A stretch of DNA of 64,000 nt, from positions 30,968,260 through 31,032,259 of the forward strand of contig NC_052063.2 of NCBI RefSeq assembly GCF_903992535.2. The letters run 5' to 3'. Of the stretch, positions 1-11,017 are shown in pieces (positions within the stretch are counted from its first letter, which is position 1; each line of letters begins with the position of its first letter). Origin of the DNA: Arvicola amphibius. Its lineage: Eukaryota > Chordata > Mammalia > Rodentia > Cricetidae. Both the position numbers and the translations under genes were made by a program. The notes beneath the pieces are model-generated. The model was not told the origin of the DNA. It did not search any database and was given only the letters and a program-made list of their open reading frames with translations.

Positions 1-639
1 GATCACTAGGACCAGTGTGAAAAGCAGAGTGATGGAGGCAACATAAAGACCAAGTGCCTCTAAAAGCCTTGTGTCTGAGCAGGAGAGTTGTAAAATGGGG
101 AAGTAGTCACAGCAAAAGTGATCGATGACATTGGAAGTACAGAAATCTAACTGGAGGAATAGCATGATTAATGGAAAGATCATCAGAAATCCTGCCAGCC
201 ACGAGGTGAGGACAAGAAGGGCACAGACTTTCTGACTCATGATGACGGTGTAATGCAGTGGCTTGCAGATGGCGACATAGCGATCATAAGACATAGCGGT
301 GAGAAGAAAGAACTCAGACACTCCCATGGAGATGAAGAAAAATAGCTGAGCCAAACAGTTGTTGTAGGAAATGCTCTTAACTTTTGTAATTATTGACCTC
401 AGAAATCTAGGGACAGAAACACTGGTGAACATAATTTCTAAGAATGAGAAATTCTGGAGGAAGAAATACATAGGAGTCTTTAAGCGAGAGTCAAGCAAAG
501 TGAGGGTGATGATGGATAGGTTTCCACACACACTTAATATGTAAGCAATGAATAAAAAGAAAAAAATTACAGCCTGAAGTTCTGGTGTATCTGATATGCC
601 CAAGAGCACAAACTCGGTAATCACAGAGTGGTTTCTCAT
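1..639 (-). CDS. Olfactory receptor, OR6C-like, N-terminal 213 residues (cut by window edge)
   Basis: This is the 5' part of an intact class II olfactory receptor, an odorant-sensing G-protein-coupled receptor of the sensory neuron membrane. The ATG lies at 639-637 (minus strand), and I translated the frame without a stop to base 1, so the 3' third lies outside the window. Visible are an N-glycosylation site at N3 (NHS), GN at the end of TM1, PMYFFL at about 56-61, the conserved Cys at 95, MSYDRYVAIC at 116-125 and the EL2 cysteines (DFC, FCCDYF, SCSDT). It is very close to the gene at 9559-10497, sharing the MRNHS..ITEFVLLGISDTPELQ opening, and the flanks are also duplicated. OR6C assignment rests on remembered family features, not a search. 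Confidence 0.93.
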   Translation of the reverse strand, partial: MRNHSVITEFVLLGISDTPELQAVIFFFLFIAYILSVCGNLSIITLTLLDSRLKTPMYFFLQNFSFLEIMFTSVSVPRFLRSIITKVKSISYNNCLAQLFFFISMGVSEFFLLTAMSYDRYVAICKPLHYTVIMSQKVCALLVLTSWLAGFLMIFPLIMLFLQLDFCTSNVIDHFCCDYFPILQLSCSDTRLLEALGLYVASITLLFTLVLVI

Positions 640-1198
640 GCTGATTTATTGTCCACAAAATCTATTGATTAAAAAATTGAAGCATAAATTTAATGTAAGA
701 GAATTAAAGCTTAAATGTTGATATTACGATAGTCAAATAAATGAAGCAATATCTGACCATTCCTATTAAACAGAAAATATCTTGTTAAAAGAAAACATAT
801 AGATAGATGCATAAAGCTCCCTTCAACCATTATGCAAAGACTTTACATTCAGTCATTCTGTGTGTAGTGACCACTGTAGATCTGTTTAGCAATATTTAGT
901 AGTATCTTCATTTTTAATATGAAACACTGTTTTCTGGTTTCACATATTGTATGCTTTCAGGACTGACTATATAACATTTAATTTCAATTCTAATATTACT
1001 TCGAACCTCTATAGTTTGTTGCTAGAAAATGAGTGATCAATAATTTTTACTAAACTCAAATGTGTCAGGGTTATTTTCAACCTTAATAAATGTGTTTCTT
1101 TAAAAGGCCAGCAAAACAAATGTGTTTGCGAACACAAACATTGGACTAGATTTTCTTTTATTATAAAAACAAATAAGTTCTTGTTTTGAGAGAATTAA
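640..1198. other. 5' flank of the first OR gene, paralogous to 10498-11017
   Basis: This AT-rich flank aligns by eye with the region upstream of the second OR gene, for example at the ACAATAAATCA just before the ATG and near the AAGCTTAAATGTTGATATTA stretch at about 707. A possible splice acceptor, ATCAATAG on the minus strand, ends at 662, about 20 bases upstream of the ATG. No other feature is visible. Confidence 0.5.
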
Positions 1199-1345
1199 AA
1201 CATGGGTCAGGTACACCATTAATTCCAACACTTTGGAAACAGAGTAAGGTGGATCTCTGTGACTTCCAGGCCAGCCTCCTCTACAGAGTAAGTTCCAGGC
1301 TATACAGAAAGACCCGGTCTAAAAGAATCAAAAGCAAAAAAGATT
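1199..1345 (+). repeat. Diverged B1-type SINE
   Basis: The segment carries degraded B1 landmarks: TTAATTCCAACACTTTGG, GTGGATCTCTGTGA, CCAGGCCAGCCT and a terminal A-rich GGTCTAAAAGAATCAAAAGC. It sits just where the paralogous flank at about 11.66 kb carries an independent, much younger B1. Confidence 0.65.
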
Positions 1346-3230
1346 ATAGGCTAAGGAAAATAATTTAAACAGATCCAGGGGTCAATAACTACTTTCTGTG
1401 AATTGTGAGTCACTTACAGCATTTCAACATCTTCTTTTTACTAAGTTCACTTTGTGATCTTATCTTTAAACATTCTTGAGGACAAAAAGGAACTCATACA
1501 GAAGATTTATTATGTCAAACCATAATAGGGCCTCCCTTCTCAAAGAATCAACAGAATAAATAAAAATATCTGTAGGATTTTCTGCACCAAACCACATCCT
1601 CTACACTGTAATCTCCTGTCAGTCCTACTCTCTCCTGAGAGCTAACAGACAGCACAGCGTGTGTGGTTATCACAGTGTAATGGGCTGCTTTCTAGGCAGG
1701 TCTGCAGCAAGGGAGAAGCACTAAAGCTGAAAATGGGTACTGTCTAGCTTTTTCTGTCTTGTCTTCTTAGTCTCTGTGGTTTTGCTCTTTAGGAATACCT
1801 CTCAAAACTGAGAGGTAACTGTTATATGACTTACATGATATATGAAATATAATAAAATGCAAAAGTAATAGATATATTTAATAACTTTATGTCCTTGATT
1901 TTTTCCAGTATAGTAAATCTTTGGATGATAGATAAAAATGCATTTGCTCACAAATGTGAAACATACTGTTTGGTACTGAAGGTAATATCAGTCAAATATA
2001 AAACCTTATTATTATATCATTATTATTATTATCATATTATTCTTCAGAAGATGTTTTTGTCATTCAGGTCATAATTGCCTCTATGTAATACACAGAAAAC
2101 TGCCATATAAAAGAAGTATATGTTGAATTTCTTGTGATATTGCTAAAGTCTCACTGAGAAATAAAAATAAAACTATCTTCAATTACTTTTATCATTTCAC
2201 AGAAACTGAGTATGCTGTGATCCATGTCCAAAACATAATATTGTCATCCCTGCAACTCTTTAAGAACATGGAGAAACTGATACTGTTTTAAGACAGTAGA
2301 AGGTAGAGCGTGTTGAAAGTCTCTTGATCAGATAAAGATTGAAATCTGCACAAGCATAAATACAGCCTTACCTTCTCTGGCCAGAGTGTAAATCCCTGCT
2401 ACGCTCAGCTAAAGAACAGAAGGATGCACGCAGAAGCTCAAGACATGTGTGGTGATGTCGTGACTCCTCTTTCTTGAAAACCAAACAACATAGAGAGATC
2501 TAGAAAAAGTGTACCAATCAACTGATAACACTCAGCCTGGCTTCTCTTTGGTCAAGCAATTTTCTTAATAAGGGCATGGACTCAGGCTATGCTCAGGAGA
2601 TAATTCTTCCCCTATTCATTTGGGATTAGTTAAACTCGGGACTAACCTGTCCGACAATGAGTTCTTCTTTGAAATGCTTACTAATATTTTACTAATTAGT
2701 AAATTCTGCCCATGCAAAGCAAAATAGAGTACTAAAAGAAAACATTATTTTAGTATCTTCAAAAGTTAGGATTGTATCTTATCTTTGTTTTTATTTTTTA
2801 ATATCAGGATTCATATGTGCTCCAAAATATGACATCCAGAACCACAGCAATGTATGGAGACCTATCTTTACTTTTTCCTTGCATTTCCTTCAAATCTTTT
2901 GATTAGTTGAAAGAAGACCAATTATAACAAATCAAATTGTTTCTATGTATAACACAAACACAATTACATACTCAGTTATTGTACTGTATTTTGTTTATAT
3001 TTTATTGTAATTTACATAGTCTATAAATACAGACATTGTGACATTCTACTGCATAAAATGTTCTACTGTTTTCCTTTCCTATCTTGGTTTTTATTTAGTT
3101 AACACTCAAAAATGGATGTCTTTCCTCGGCAAATTACCTAAAAATAAAATTCATCCTTCTGTAACAATTGCTTTGCATGCCAAGAAGACTTTTATATGAT
3201 TTATTGTTGGCTGAGATTAAAGTTAGATTC
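1346..3230. other. Segmentally duplicated upstream block, copy 1
   Basis: Much of this stretch matches 11878-13585 at high identity by eye, broken by small indels. Landmarks shared with copy 2 include AACAGATCCA.GGGTCAATAA at about 1370, GCACAAGCATAAATACAGCC at 2347 and the AACTGATAACACTC stretch near 2520. It forms the far 5' flank of the minus-strand OR at 1-639. Apart from the candidate splice donor at 2366-2377, I see no gene in it. Confidence 0.7.
2366..2377 (-). promoter_or_regulatory. Candidate splice donor of a non-coding OR first exon (copy 1)
   Basis: On the minus strand the sequence reads GAGAAG|GTAAGG, close to a perfect 5' splice site, about 1.7 kb upstream of the OR start codon at 639. 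The same donor is retained in the paralogous flank at 12756-12767. OR genes usually have one or more short non-coding 5' exons spliced to an acceptor just before the coding exon; a TAG acceptor candidate lies at 662-664. Exon use is an inference. Confidence 0.35.
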
Positions 3231-3440
3231 ATATTTTATGCATTAGTAACTCTGCCAAAATAGAATAGCATGAATGACTTCAAATTATAGTGAAGGGAAC
3301 CCTGATGGCTCTTTGACCTGAAGAGGGAGGGAATGGGGGTATGGGTGGAAGGGAGGGGAGGGAAGGGGGAGGAGGAGGGGAGGAGATGGAAATCTTTAAT
3401 AAAAAAATGAGAAAAAAATAAATAAATAAATAAAATTAAA
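3231..3440 (+). repeat. L1 3' end fragment
   Basis: The piece has the purine-rich, G-heavy tract (GGGAGGGAATGGGGGTATGG, then repeated GGGGA) and the GGAAATCTTTAATAAAAAAATG plus A-rich tail typical of the extreme 3' end of rodent L1. It is absent from the second copy of the duplicated flank, so it probably inserted after the duplication. Confidence 0.6.
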
Positions 3441-4639
3441 ACCAAAAAATTACTTAAATACTTTTAAAAATAGTATTGTACTTTAGTTTGCAAAAATACA
3501 TTCATGAGATCACAACAGTTGCAGCTGATGACTCAAGACAAACACAAGATCTTGCTTGGGAGGCCGAGGTGTTCCTGAGGAGCCACGGGCTGATAGTAGC
3601 TACTGGAGGGTAGGGGGTGATTTTCTTCAATGGTGTATCCCTTAGCATGCTGCCCATAACCTAGTAAATAACCCTCCATCCATGGTGTAGGAGTGTCCCT
3701 AATTAAAATCAATAGGCTGTAAAAAGAAATATAAAAGTAGAGGAACTAATCTTGAGAAGAAGTTTGTTGAAAGAGTAAGAGGGATAAAAAAGGTTGATAA
3801 GAAGAATATGACTAGAATATATAAATATATTAAACTGTTGAAGAATAAATTAAATAAGTACACATTCTTCTGGGTTTCAATATCCTCACTACTCCATTTT
3901 ATGGAAAAGGAGTTCCCATCACATCCTGTAAAATTTCATCTTGAAAGTTTGGTAGCACTCAACTGTAACACTGTTCTTAGAGCCGTACTTCTTACACACT
4001 TATCTACACACTCAAATTCTTCAGTAGACATAGTGATATGCAGATAACTACTTTCGTTGGTGAATTTTGGTGGATGTACCAAAGAGATTTGTTCATTCCA
4101 CCAATGTTTCAAACTTTTAAACAATCTTAACTGCTACTTATTACCTATAACTAACACATAACAGCACAAAGTTAATATTCTCATTCAGATAGGGAATATT
4201 TCACATCGATGTACACACATATACATTGTGTACAAATAAGTAAAATGGAAGAATGAGCATAGAAAACAAGACTAAGCCCAAAAGAACAAACATTTAATCT
4301 TGTAATTAATATCTCAGTGTCAAGAGCATGTGGTGGCATGATGTAAGACCTAAAGATTTTAGCAACTCCATCACTACAGCATCACCATCTGGATCCCATA
4401 CAGACTTTCTCTTGGGTTGGTACCACTCATTGCCTGCAAATTTCTCAGAAGACATTATATGTTCCTATCCTCTCTTCATTTAGAAACTCCAAGACAAGCA
4501 CCCTACTTAGTTATTAATGATACAACTTAAACAGAGCTACAATAAAAAGGAAAAATGGGGCAGAAATAAATACAAACATATAGTTTAAAGAGAAAAAGAG
4601 CACCAGGAAACAATATTTCAGCCAAGGGTTGTGATGAGA
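3441..4639. other. Unassigned intergenic sequence
   Basis: AT-rich sequence with no recognisable gene. Reading frames at 3808-4047 and 3936-4124 overlap antisense and resemble no known family, so I treat them as chance. Confidence 0.4.
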
Positions 4640-5668
4640 GAGATAAAGAGATTAAGGAGAGGCCTGATCTGCACTGGAATAAAGACCCCATCCATCTAAG
4701 CTTCCAATCTGTATAAGGAAAATTCCTGAGAACTTTCTGATCCTAGAAAGGGAAAAAACTGTAGCAAATGTGAGTCAAAGGAGACAAGCTTCAAGCCAGG
4801 TCACCTGCCAAACAGAGCCAATGAAGTCAGGTCATGCGCAGCAGGGGCCTCCCTAAGGAAAGTCCCAGAGAGCCCACTGTGTGGAACTGCGGAAGTAAAA
4901 CCTGCATTGCACTGGGGACCCTAAGATGTTGGAGAGACCAGAACCATGAAATGTTTGCCAAGGAAAGCTGCATACAGGGAGTGGAACCATTCTAACAGAA
5001 AAAAATGTATGTTGCAGGTTCCAAAGCTGAAAGGACAGAACTACTGAAGGCTTTTGGCACTAGATGACGAGCTACAGGATTTCCTCATTATGATCCATGC
5101 CTCCATTTTGGAATGGTCCCATATATTCTGTGCTGCTGTAGATTAAAAGAACATAGTTTACTTTTTATTTTACATGGAATTACAGTTAGGGAATTCCCTT
5201 GAGTTTCAGAACAGACTTTGGTCTTGGGACAATTAAGTAATGTTGAGATTCTGAGACTTTTGAAGTTGGATTAAATGCATTTTGTATCACAGTATGGCCA
5301 CAGGCTCATGGGTGTCAGGGGGTAGACTGTGAGAGTTTGCATGATATTCCCCTTACTATTGGGCATCTGAAAATTTGCTCCCCTGATGGTTCAATTGTTC
5401 AGGTAGCATACATAGGAAGTGTGGGCTTGCTGGAGGAAGTGTGTTACTAGAGGCAGGCTTTGAGATTTCAAATCCCATGAGCTATTCTGAGGTCACTTTC
5501 TGTACCTTGTTTCTGGTTAAAATGAGTCTTCTCAGCTTCTTCTCCAATTGTCATGCCTCCCCACTGTGATAGTGATGGACTTATGCCCCTCTGGAATGCT
5601 TCTCTTTTTAAGCTAGTTAACTTGATCATGGTGTTTGACCACAGCAATAGAAAAATGACAAAGACAGC
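4640..5668 (+). repeat. Old rodent interspersed repeat (family uncertain)
   Basis: This long diverged repeat includes a stretch near 5083-5335 homologous to 43466-43740 (CCATTTTGGAATGGTCCCATATAT... GAGACTTTTGAAG). It ends at 5668 with TGGTGTTTGACCACAGCAATAGAAAAATGACAAAG, a terminus of a type also seen inverted near 43745-43790 and related to URR1-like ends. I recognise it as a common rodent repeat but cannot name the family safely. Confidence 0.5.
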
Positions 5669-6189
5669 TTCCGTACCTTCTATCTATAATGTGATTGAAT
5701 GATCTTGTACAAGTTCTGTACAGATAAAGTGCAGCCAACTCAGATACTGTGAGTTCCAAAATGCAATGGTTCTGTCTTGCCAATAAGACATCTTTTCAGT
5801 CTAGTCTTTCCTAACCAAGTTCTGAGCTCATGAATTAACCACTAAGAAACTAATCTAATGAAGTTGAGAGCAGTTCTCTTCTGGTGGTAGAGAGATACAA
5901 ATGTATAAGACAGTTTAATACTAACATCCATTTAGCAGAACCACAGGGCCTATGAACTCTGCATCCAGGGGTTCTTAGTTAGATATACTTCATCAAGCAT
6001 GCATTTAATTCTGTGGCATGACCCATAAATTCAATAAGGAAGTGTTTGTTTACCCCTCTACCATGCATGCCACTATTGAATCTATGATTATATCTTGCAA
6101 CACTGATCAGGTCTATAACCAGAGCCACATGGGCAACTAGAGAGAGTCCAGAGGGTGTATAGTGGTCTGGGCAGTTTGGATGAATCCCA
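5669..6189. other. Unassigned intergenic sequence
   Basis: No gene, SINE or simple repeat is evident. Confidence 0.4.
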
Positions 6190-7121
6190 AGTGAGTGGGA
6201 CAGAGTGAAGTATGCCTCTTATCGCCCACATGTACATCTACAGGTAGTTCTAAGGTAGGGTGGTGGACTGAGTATCTTCAGTTTATCCCCGGGGGAAATA
6301 TCTGTGGGAAGCAGTTCTCCCACTGGGGTAAGCTATGTGGACTAGGTGCACAGATGTCTAGAGATAAGATGTCTAGAGATAAGAGTGAAGCCATGTCTGG
6401 CCTCTTTCTAGGAGCCATCCGTGAAAGCTGGGCACTGCCTAGAGAATCAACAGTATTAACAAGTATGGAGTCCTGGTGAAGGAAAATGGGCTCATGCACA
6501 GCCTAGGGAAAAGGAAAGAGAGGACTCTATCCAGCAGTATAGCATGATCAGCACAAGATCTGGGAAAGACAAACAGAATCTTTTGCAGCCTAGGGGAGAA
6601 AAGAGAGGGCCCTACCAGTCTTTGCAAGATCACTAAAAGACAGGCTAGGTCTCAGTGGCCTAGGGAGGAGAATAAGGAAGGGCCAACCTGGTACTGTGGG
6701 TAGGATGGGATCCTAGAAAATTTGGGTGGGATCTTGGGTGGATAAGAGAGAAAAAGGTGACGACTCTACCTGAAAGCATGGTTAGCATGGTGTGCTAATG
6801 TCCAAATGGTTAGGTATTTAAAAACTGGGTCTCTAGTTGGTAGCACTGTCTGGAAAGTTTTGGAAGTGAAGCCTTGCTGGAGGATGCATTTGAGAGTATA
6901 TGGCAACTTTGAAAGTATATGGATTTTTCCTACTTCCAGTTTGTACTCTCCTTCATTCATATGGTAAAATATGTGAGTTCTCGGCTAACTACTTGGACCA
7001 TGACACCTGCCTGCTGTCATATCTCCCAGCCATGATATACTCTTTACCCTCTAGAGCTAAGCTACTTTTGGTTATGTGATTTGCAACAGAGGCAGAGAAA
7101 GAAATTAATATGCATGCATGG
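6190..7121. repeat. Degenerate purine-rich minisatellite, part 1
   Basis: Loosely repeated units of roughly 65-90 bp share GCCTAGGGAG, AAAAGAGAGG, a CTCTA(T)CC block and AAAGACAAACAGGATC. Clear units begin near 6499, 6586 and 6653. A perfect short duplication (GATGTCTAGAGATAA, twice) lies at about 6355-6382. The array resumes after the LTR inserted at 7122-7486. Confidence 0.5.
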
Positions 7122-7486
7122 TGTGGGAGATGTTTCTATGTGTTGCTTTTGTTGGTTAATAAATAAAACTGCCTTGGCCTGTTGACAGGACAGAATTTAG
7201 ATAGGTGGGGAAGACAAAACTGAATGCTGGGAGAAAGAAGGGCAGAGTCAGAGAAGCCATGGATCTGCCGCTGGAGGTAGACATGATGAGACTTTGCTGG
7301 TAGGCCACGACCTTGTGGTGATATACAGATTAATAGAAATGGGTTAAATCAATATGTAAGAGTTAGCCAATAAGAAGCTAGAGCTAATGGGACAAGCAGT
7401 GATTTAGTGAATACAATTTCTGTGTGGTTATTTGGGAGCTAAACTAACCAGGTGGCCGGGACGAACAAGCAGGCCCTCCTCCTACA
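7122..7486 (+). mobile_element. Solo LTR, class II-like (TGTGGGA...CTACA family)
   Basis: It begins TGTGGGAGATG and ends CCTCCTACA, and contains GGTTAATAAATAAAACTG and GTAAGAGTTAGCCAATAAGA. The same internal architecture appears in the minus-strand LTRs at 56.5, 60.3 and 62.1 kb, the last two being the LTRs of a provirus with PBS and PPT. I found no clean target-site duplication, so the ends are approximate. It interrupts the minisatellite. Confidence 0.6.
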
Positions 7487-8250
7487 CCTGCAGTCTGGGG
7501 AAAGACACATAGGATCCAGTGAGGCCTGGGGAGAGGGAAAAAGAATTCCTAAACAGCCCTGAGGTCAATATGAAGTCCTGTTAAGAACAAATGGGATCTC
7601 GGGTATATAAAGGGGAGAAAGAAGAGGACTCTGTCCGGAAAAGATGCAGAGTGGGTACACTGTGAAAGACAAACAGGATCTTTAGGATCTTAGGGAGTTA
7701 AGAGAGAGGGTCCCATCCAGCAATGTCATCTTTACCAGGCCCTGAGAACTTCAGGTTTAGTCTTGGTCAGCCTAGGGAGCAGAAAGGAAAGTCATGTTGT
7801 CTCTTCATTGTTTTCCCAAGGGGTAGCAAGCTATACTGGCTTCCATTTAAACATTCTGATCTTACTAACACTCACTCTACCGGTCATAGAACAGAGTGTG
7901 GTGATTCCTTCAGTCTTTGAGTATATCTACCCCAATGATGCATTCTGGGACTTGGAAAATAATGACAAGCTGAGTTTTGGGACACACTGTACTATCTGTA
8001 TTTTGGTCCTGGAATAAAAATCCAAATAGATTCCCTGAGTGCCACAAGCACTGACTTTCACGGGAAGGCCATAAGGCTGTCTGAAATCTCTAAGAATCAA
8101 TGTCACTCTAGAGACAATAATGGGTCCTGAAGAGTCTGACTATTCCCTTTTCCCCAGTATACAGTAACCTAGTAAAGGTCCATTAAGAAAGATGGGACAG
8201 GAAGTAATAGAAAAATAGAGGGAAAGTGTCATGATCTGGACAGCTTACTA
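7487..8250. repeat. Degenerate purine-rich minisatellite, part 2
   Basis: Further units like those before the LTR appear near 7524, 7592, 7679 and 7766 (GCCTGGGGAGAGGGAAAAAG, GAGAAAGAAGAGGACTCTGT, CTTAGGGAGTTAAGAGAGAG, AGCCTAGGGAGCAGAAAGG). The downstream part fades into unassigned sequence. Confidence 0.45.
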
Positions 8251-8300
8251 CTGACTGATGGGAGAAGGATAACTAGGATCTCTCAGGGATGTTCCATAAA

Positions 8301-8302
<2 letters not shown>

Positions 8303-8358
<56 letters not shown>
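8303..8358. repeat. (GT)n microsatellite
   Basis: About 27 nearly uninterrupted GT dinucleotides. Confidence 0.95.
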
Positions 8359-8361
<3 letters not shown>

Positions 8362-8559
8362 CAGATATAATCAAAGAAAATGAGGCTAAAACTTAAGAGG
8401 GGTCATTGGAGTGGTTTGAGAGAGAGTGTCTAGGAGTATCTGGAGAGAAGAAAGGAAAGGAGAAGTGATATAGTAGTACTTCAGTTAAAAATATTAAGAA
8501 ATATTATTCTACAGGTATAGGCAAGTATCCTAGGTACTTCAAATTTGTAGTGAAGTGGA

Positions 8560-8900
8560 CATGGAAAGATGGCCCAGTGGTTAAGAGTGTTTGGTGCACA
8601 ATCAGGAGGTGAAGAGGTTGGCTATAAGTAAACACATAAAATCTGAGCATAAGCCCCTCAATGTCTATAACCCCAGAACTGAAGGGTACATCAACAAGTG
8701 GATCACTGGGACTTGTTGATAACAAACCTAGCTGAACTTCAGGTTGATGAGATATTCTGCCTCAAGGGAACAAGGCAAGAGTGAGAAGGGGACATGCAGC
8801 ACTGTCCTCTGACCACCATACACACAGGCACACGCATTCACACACACAAGTGCAAACTCCCAAATATGCACACAATCCCAAATGGACACACAGAAAGGAA
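8560..8900 (+). repeat. Diverged B4-type SINE
   Basis: It has a tRNA-like head (GATGGCCCAGTGGTTAAGAG), a B1-like middle (TCTATAACCCCAGAAC, GGATCACTGGGACTTG) and a CA-rich tail (CTCTGACCACCATACACACA), the layout of rodent composite B4-type SINEs. It is old, with many differences. Confidence 0.5.
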
Positions 8901-9253
8901 TATCCATAATAGAATGGACAATCAAAATAAATATAAAACATAATAGCATTTGTATCAAGGTTAGAAAGGGAAGATTAAAAACTGTGCCCAATGAAATAGA
9001 GAAGAAAATAAGTAAATAATGATAAGTGTGAATGCATTTTACCATTAGTATCATATTTTTGCTGACAGAGACAACAACAAAAAACAGGTTCTGATTCCAC
9101 AATAATGATGACTATCAAATGTTCCATAACATTTTACAGTAATCCCACATCCTCCGGGGTGGAATGTTTCAATGCAGATGAAATGTTGGACAATACCCAC
9201 ACAGATTTAATGGAAAACAGGACACAGTAATTTTAAAATTAAAAAAAATGTTG

Positions 9254-9470
9254 AGGGAATGGAAAGAAGGCTCTTAGGTTAAAAGTTATTGCTGTCCTTT
9301 CTGAGTACACTTGGTGCAATTCCCAGAACCCACATGGTGGCTCACAACCATCTGTAACTCTACTTCCAAGGGACCCAATGCCCTCCTCTGGTCTCTGTGG
9401 GTACCAGGCTTGCAATAGGTACACAGGTATACAGACAGGCAAAACACCCAAACACACAAAATACTTAGTT
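9254..9470 (+). repeat. B3-type SINE (B2 superfamily)
   Basis: The sequence carries CAGAACCCACATGGTGGCTC, ACAACCATCTGTAACTC and GCCCTCCTCTGGTCTCTG with a CA-rich tail, which are B3 landmarks. It lies just 3' of the minus-strand OR gene. Confidence 0.75.
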
Positions 9471-9558
9471 AAAAAGATGAAATCAATTAGCTCATACTGT
9501 AAAGTTTCATTCATCCTATTTTGAAAAGGTACAATGATATTCATGTTAACAACGGCTT

Positions 9559-10497
9559 TCATTTGTTTCTATGATACATTACTTTATTAATCAAATCCTT
9601 GAAGGCTTGTTTGACTTGTTGATTTCTCAACGTGTAAATAAAAGGGTTCAACATGGGAGCAATTGAAGTGTTGAGAACAGCCACCCCTTTGGTCAGCGAT
9701 GCCCTTTCATTGGCAGAAGGTTTGACGTACATGAAGATGCAGCTTCCATACGAGATGGAGATGACAATCATGTGAGAGGAGCAGGTGGAGAAAGCCTTTT
9801 TCCTCTGGCTGGCAGATGGGAACCTCAGAATGGTGCTGATGATGCAGATGTAAGACAGAATCACCAGGGCCAACGTGAACAGCAGAGTGATAAAGGCAAA
9901 ATAAAAACCAATTGTTTCTAAAAACCATGTATCCGAGCATGACAATTGTAAAATGGGGAAGTAGTCACAGCAGAAATGGTCAATGACATTCGAAGCACAA
10001 AAATCTAACTTGAGGAATAACATGAGCAGTGGGAAGATGGTCAGAAACCCTCCCAGCCACGAGGTGAGGACAAGAAGGGCACAGACTTTCTGACTCATGA
10101 TGGTGGTGTAATGCAGTGGCTTGCAGATGGCGACATAGCGATCATAAGACATAGCGGTGAGAAGAAAGAACTCAGACACTCCCATGGAGATGAAGAAAAA
10201 TAGCTGAGCCAAACAATTGTTGTAAGAGATTGTCTTGACTTGAGTAACTATTGACTCCAAAAATCTAGGAATGGAAACACTGGTAAATATAATTTCTAAG
10301 AAGGAGAAATTCCAGAGAAAGAAATACATAGGCGTCTTTAACTGAGATTCAAGCAAGGTGAGGATGATGATGGTTAGGTTTCCACACACACTTAATATGT
10401 AAGCAATGAATAAAAAGAAAAAAATTACAGCCTGAAGCTCTGGTGTGTCTGAAATACCCAAGAGCACAAACTCGGTAATCATGGAGTGGTTTCTCAT
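9559..10497 (-). CDS. Olfactory receptor, OR6C-like, intact (312 aa)
   Basis: A complete single-exon olfactory receptor that would couple odorant binding to G-olf in the cilia of olfactory neurons. Length (312 aa) is normal for class II ORs. It shows N-glycosylation at N3 (NHS), GN at 39-40, PMYFFL at 56-61, Cys95 paired by family rule with an EL2 Cys, MSYDRYVAICKPLHY at 116-130, EL2 cysteines at 167, 176/177 and 187, SY at 249-250, KAFSTCSSHM at 234-243 and NPFIYTLRN at 284-292. The first ATG is used, since MRNHS is the family opening. It is the closest relative of the partial gene at 1-639, a tandem duplicate. A candidate acceptor (ATCAG|TAG) lies about 25 bases upstream. Subfamily assignment is from recall. 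Confidence 0.96.
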   Translation of the reverse strand: MRNHSMITEFVLLGISDTPELQAVIFFFLFIAYILSVCGNLTIIILTLLESQLKTPMYFFLWNFSFLEIIFTSVSIPRFLESIVTQVKTISYNNCLAQLFFFISMGVSEFFLLTAMSYDRYVAICKPLHYTTIMSQKVCALLVLTSWLGGFLTIFPLLMLFLKLDFCASNVIDHFCCDYFPILQLSCSDTWFLETIGFYFAFITLLFTLALVILSYICIISTILRFPSASQRKKAFSTCSSHMIVISISYGSCIFMYVKPSANERASLTKGVAVLNTSIAPMLNPFIYTLRNQQVKQAFKDLINKVMYHRNK

Positions 10498-11017
10498 AAT
10501 GATTTATTGTTCATAGAATCTACTGATAAAAATCAAAGTGCGAATTTAATGTTGAAGAATTAAAGTTTAAATATTGATATTACTATATCCAGTGAAATGA
10601 AACAAAATCTTCTTATTCCTATTAAACAACCAAAACATCTTGTTGAAAGAAAACATTTTTAAATGGATTATAAAGCTCCCTTCAACAATTATACACAAAA
10701 CCTTTACATACAGTCATAATTTTAATATGTGTAGAGTACTTTTGAACTATAGATTTCTGCAACAATATTTTAATATTGTCTTCATTTCCAATATAAAGCA
10801 TTGCTTTCTCATTTCATGCATCATATGTTTTCATAACTGAATACGTAATTTTTAATTTCAACTGTAATACTATTTTCCAAATTTCTATAATTTATTGGTA
10901 GAAACTGAGCACCTAATCACATTTACTAAACCTAAATGCTGTCATGGTTGTTTTCAAACTTAATATGTGTTATTTTTAAATGACCAGAAAAACAAATGTG
11001 ATTGTGAACACTGAAAT
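10498..11017. other. 5' flank of the second OR gene, paralogous to 640-1160
   Basis: It aligns by eye with the flank of the first OR. The two part company where copy 2 received an LTR at 11018. A reading frame at 10640-10840 is considered noise. Confidence 0.5.

Noticed and set aside
8728..9102. 124-codon minus-strand frame with hydrophobic segments
   Set aside because: It overlaps a SINE tail and AT-rich DNA and has no OR or other motif.
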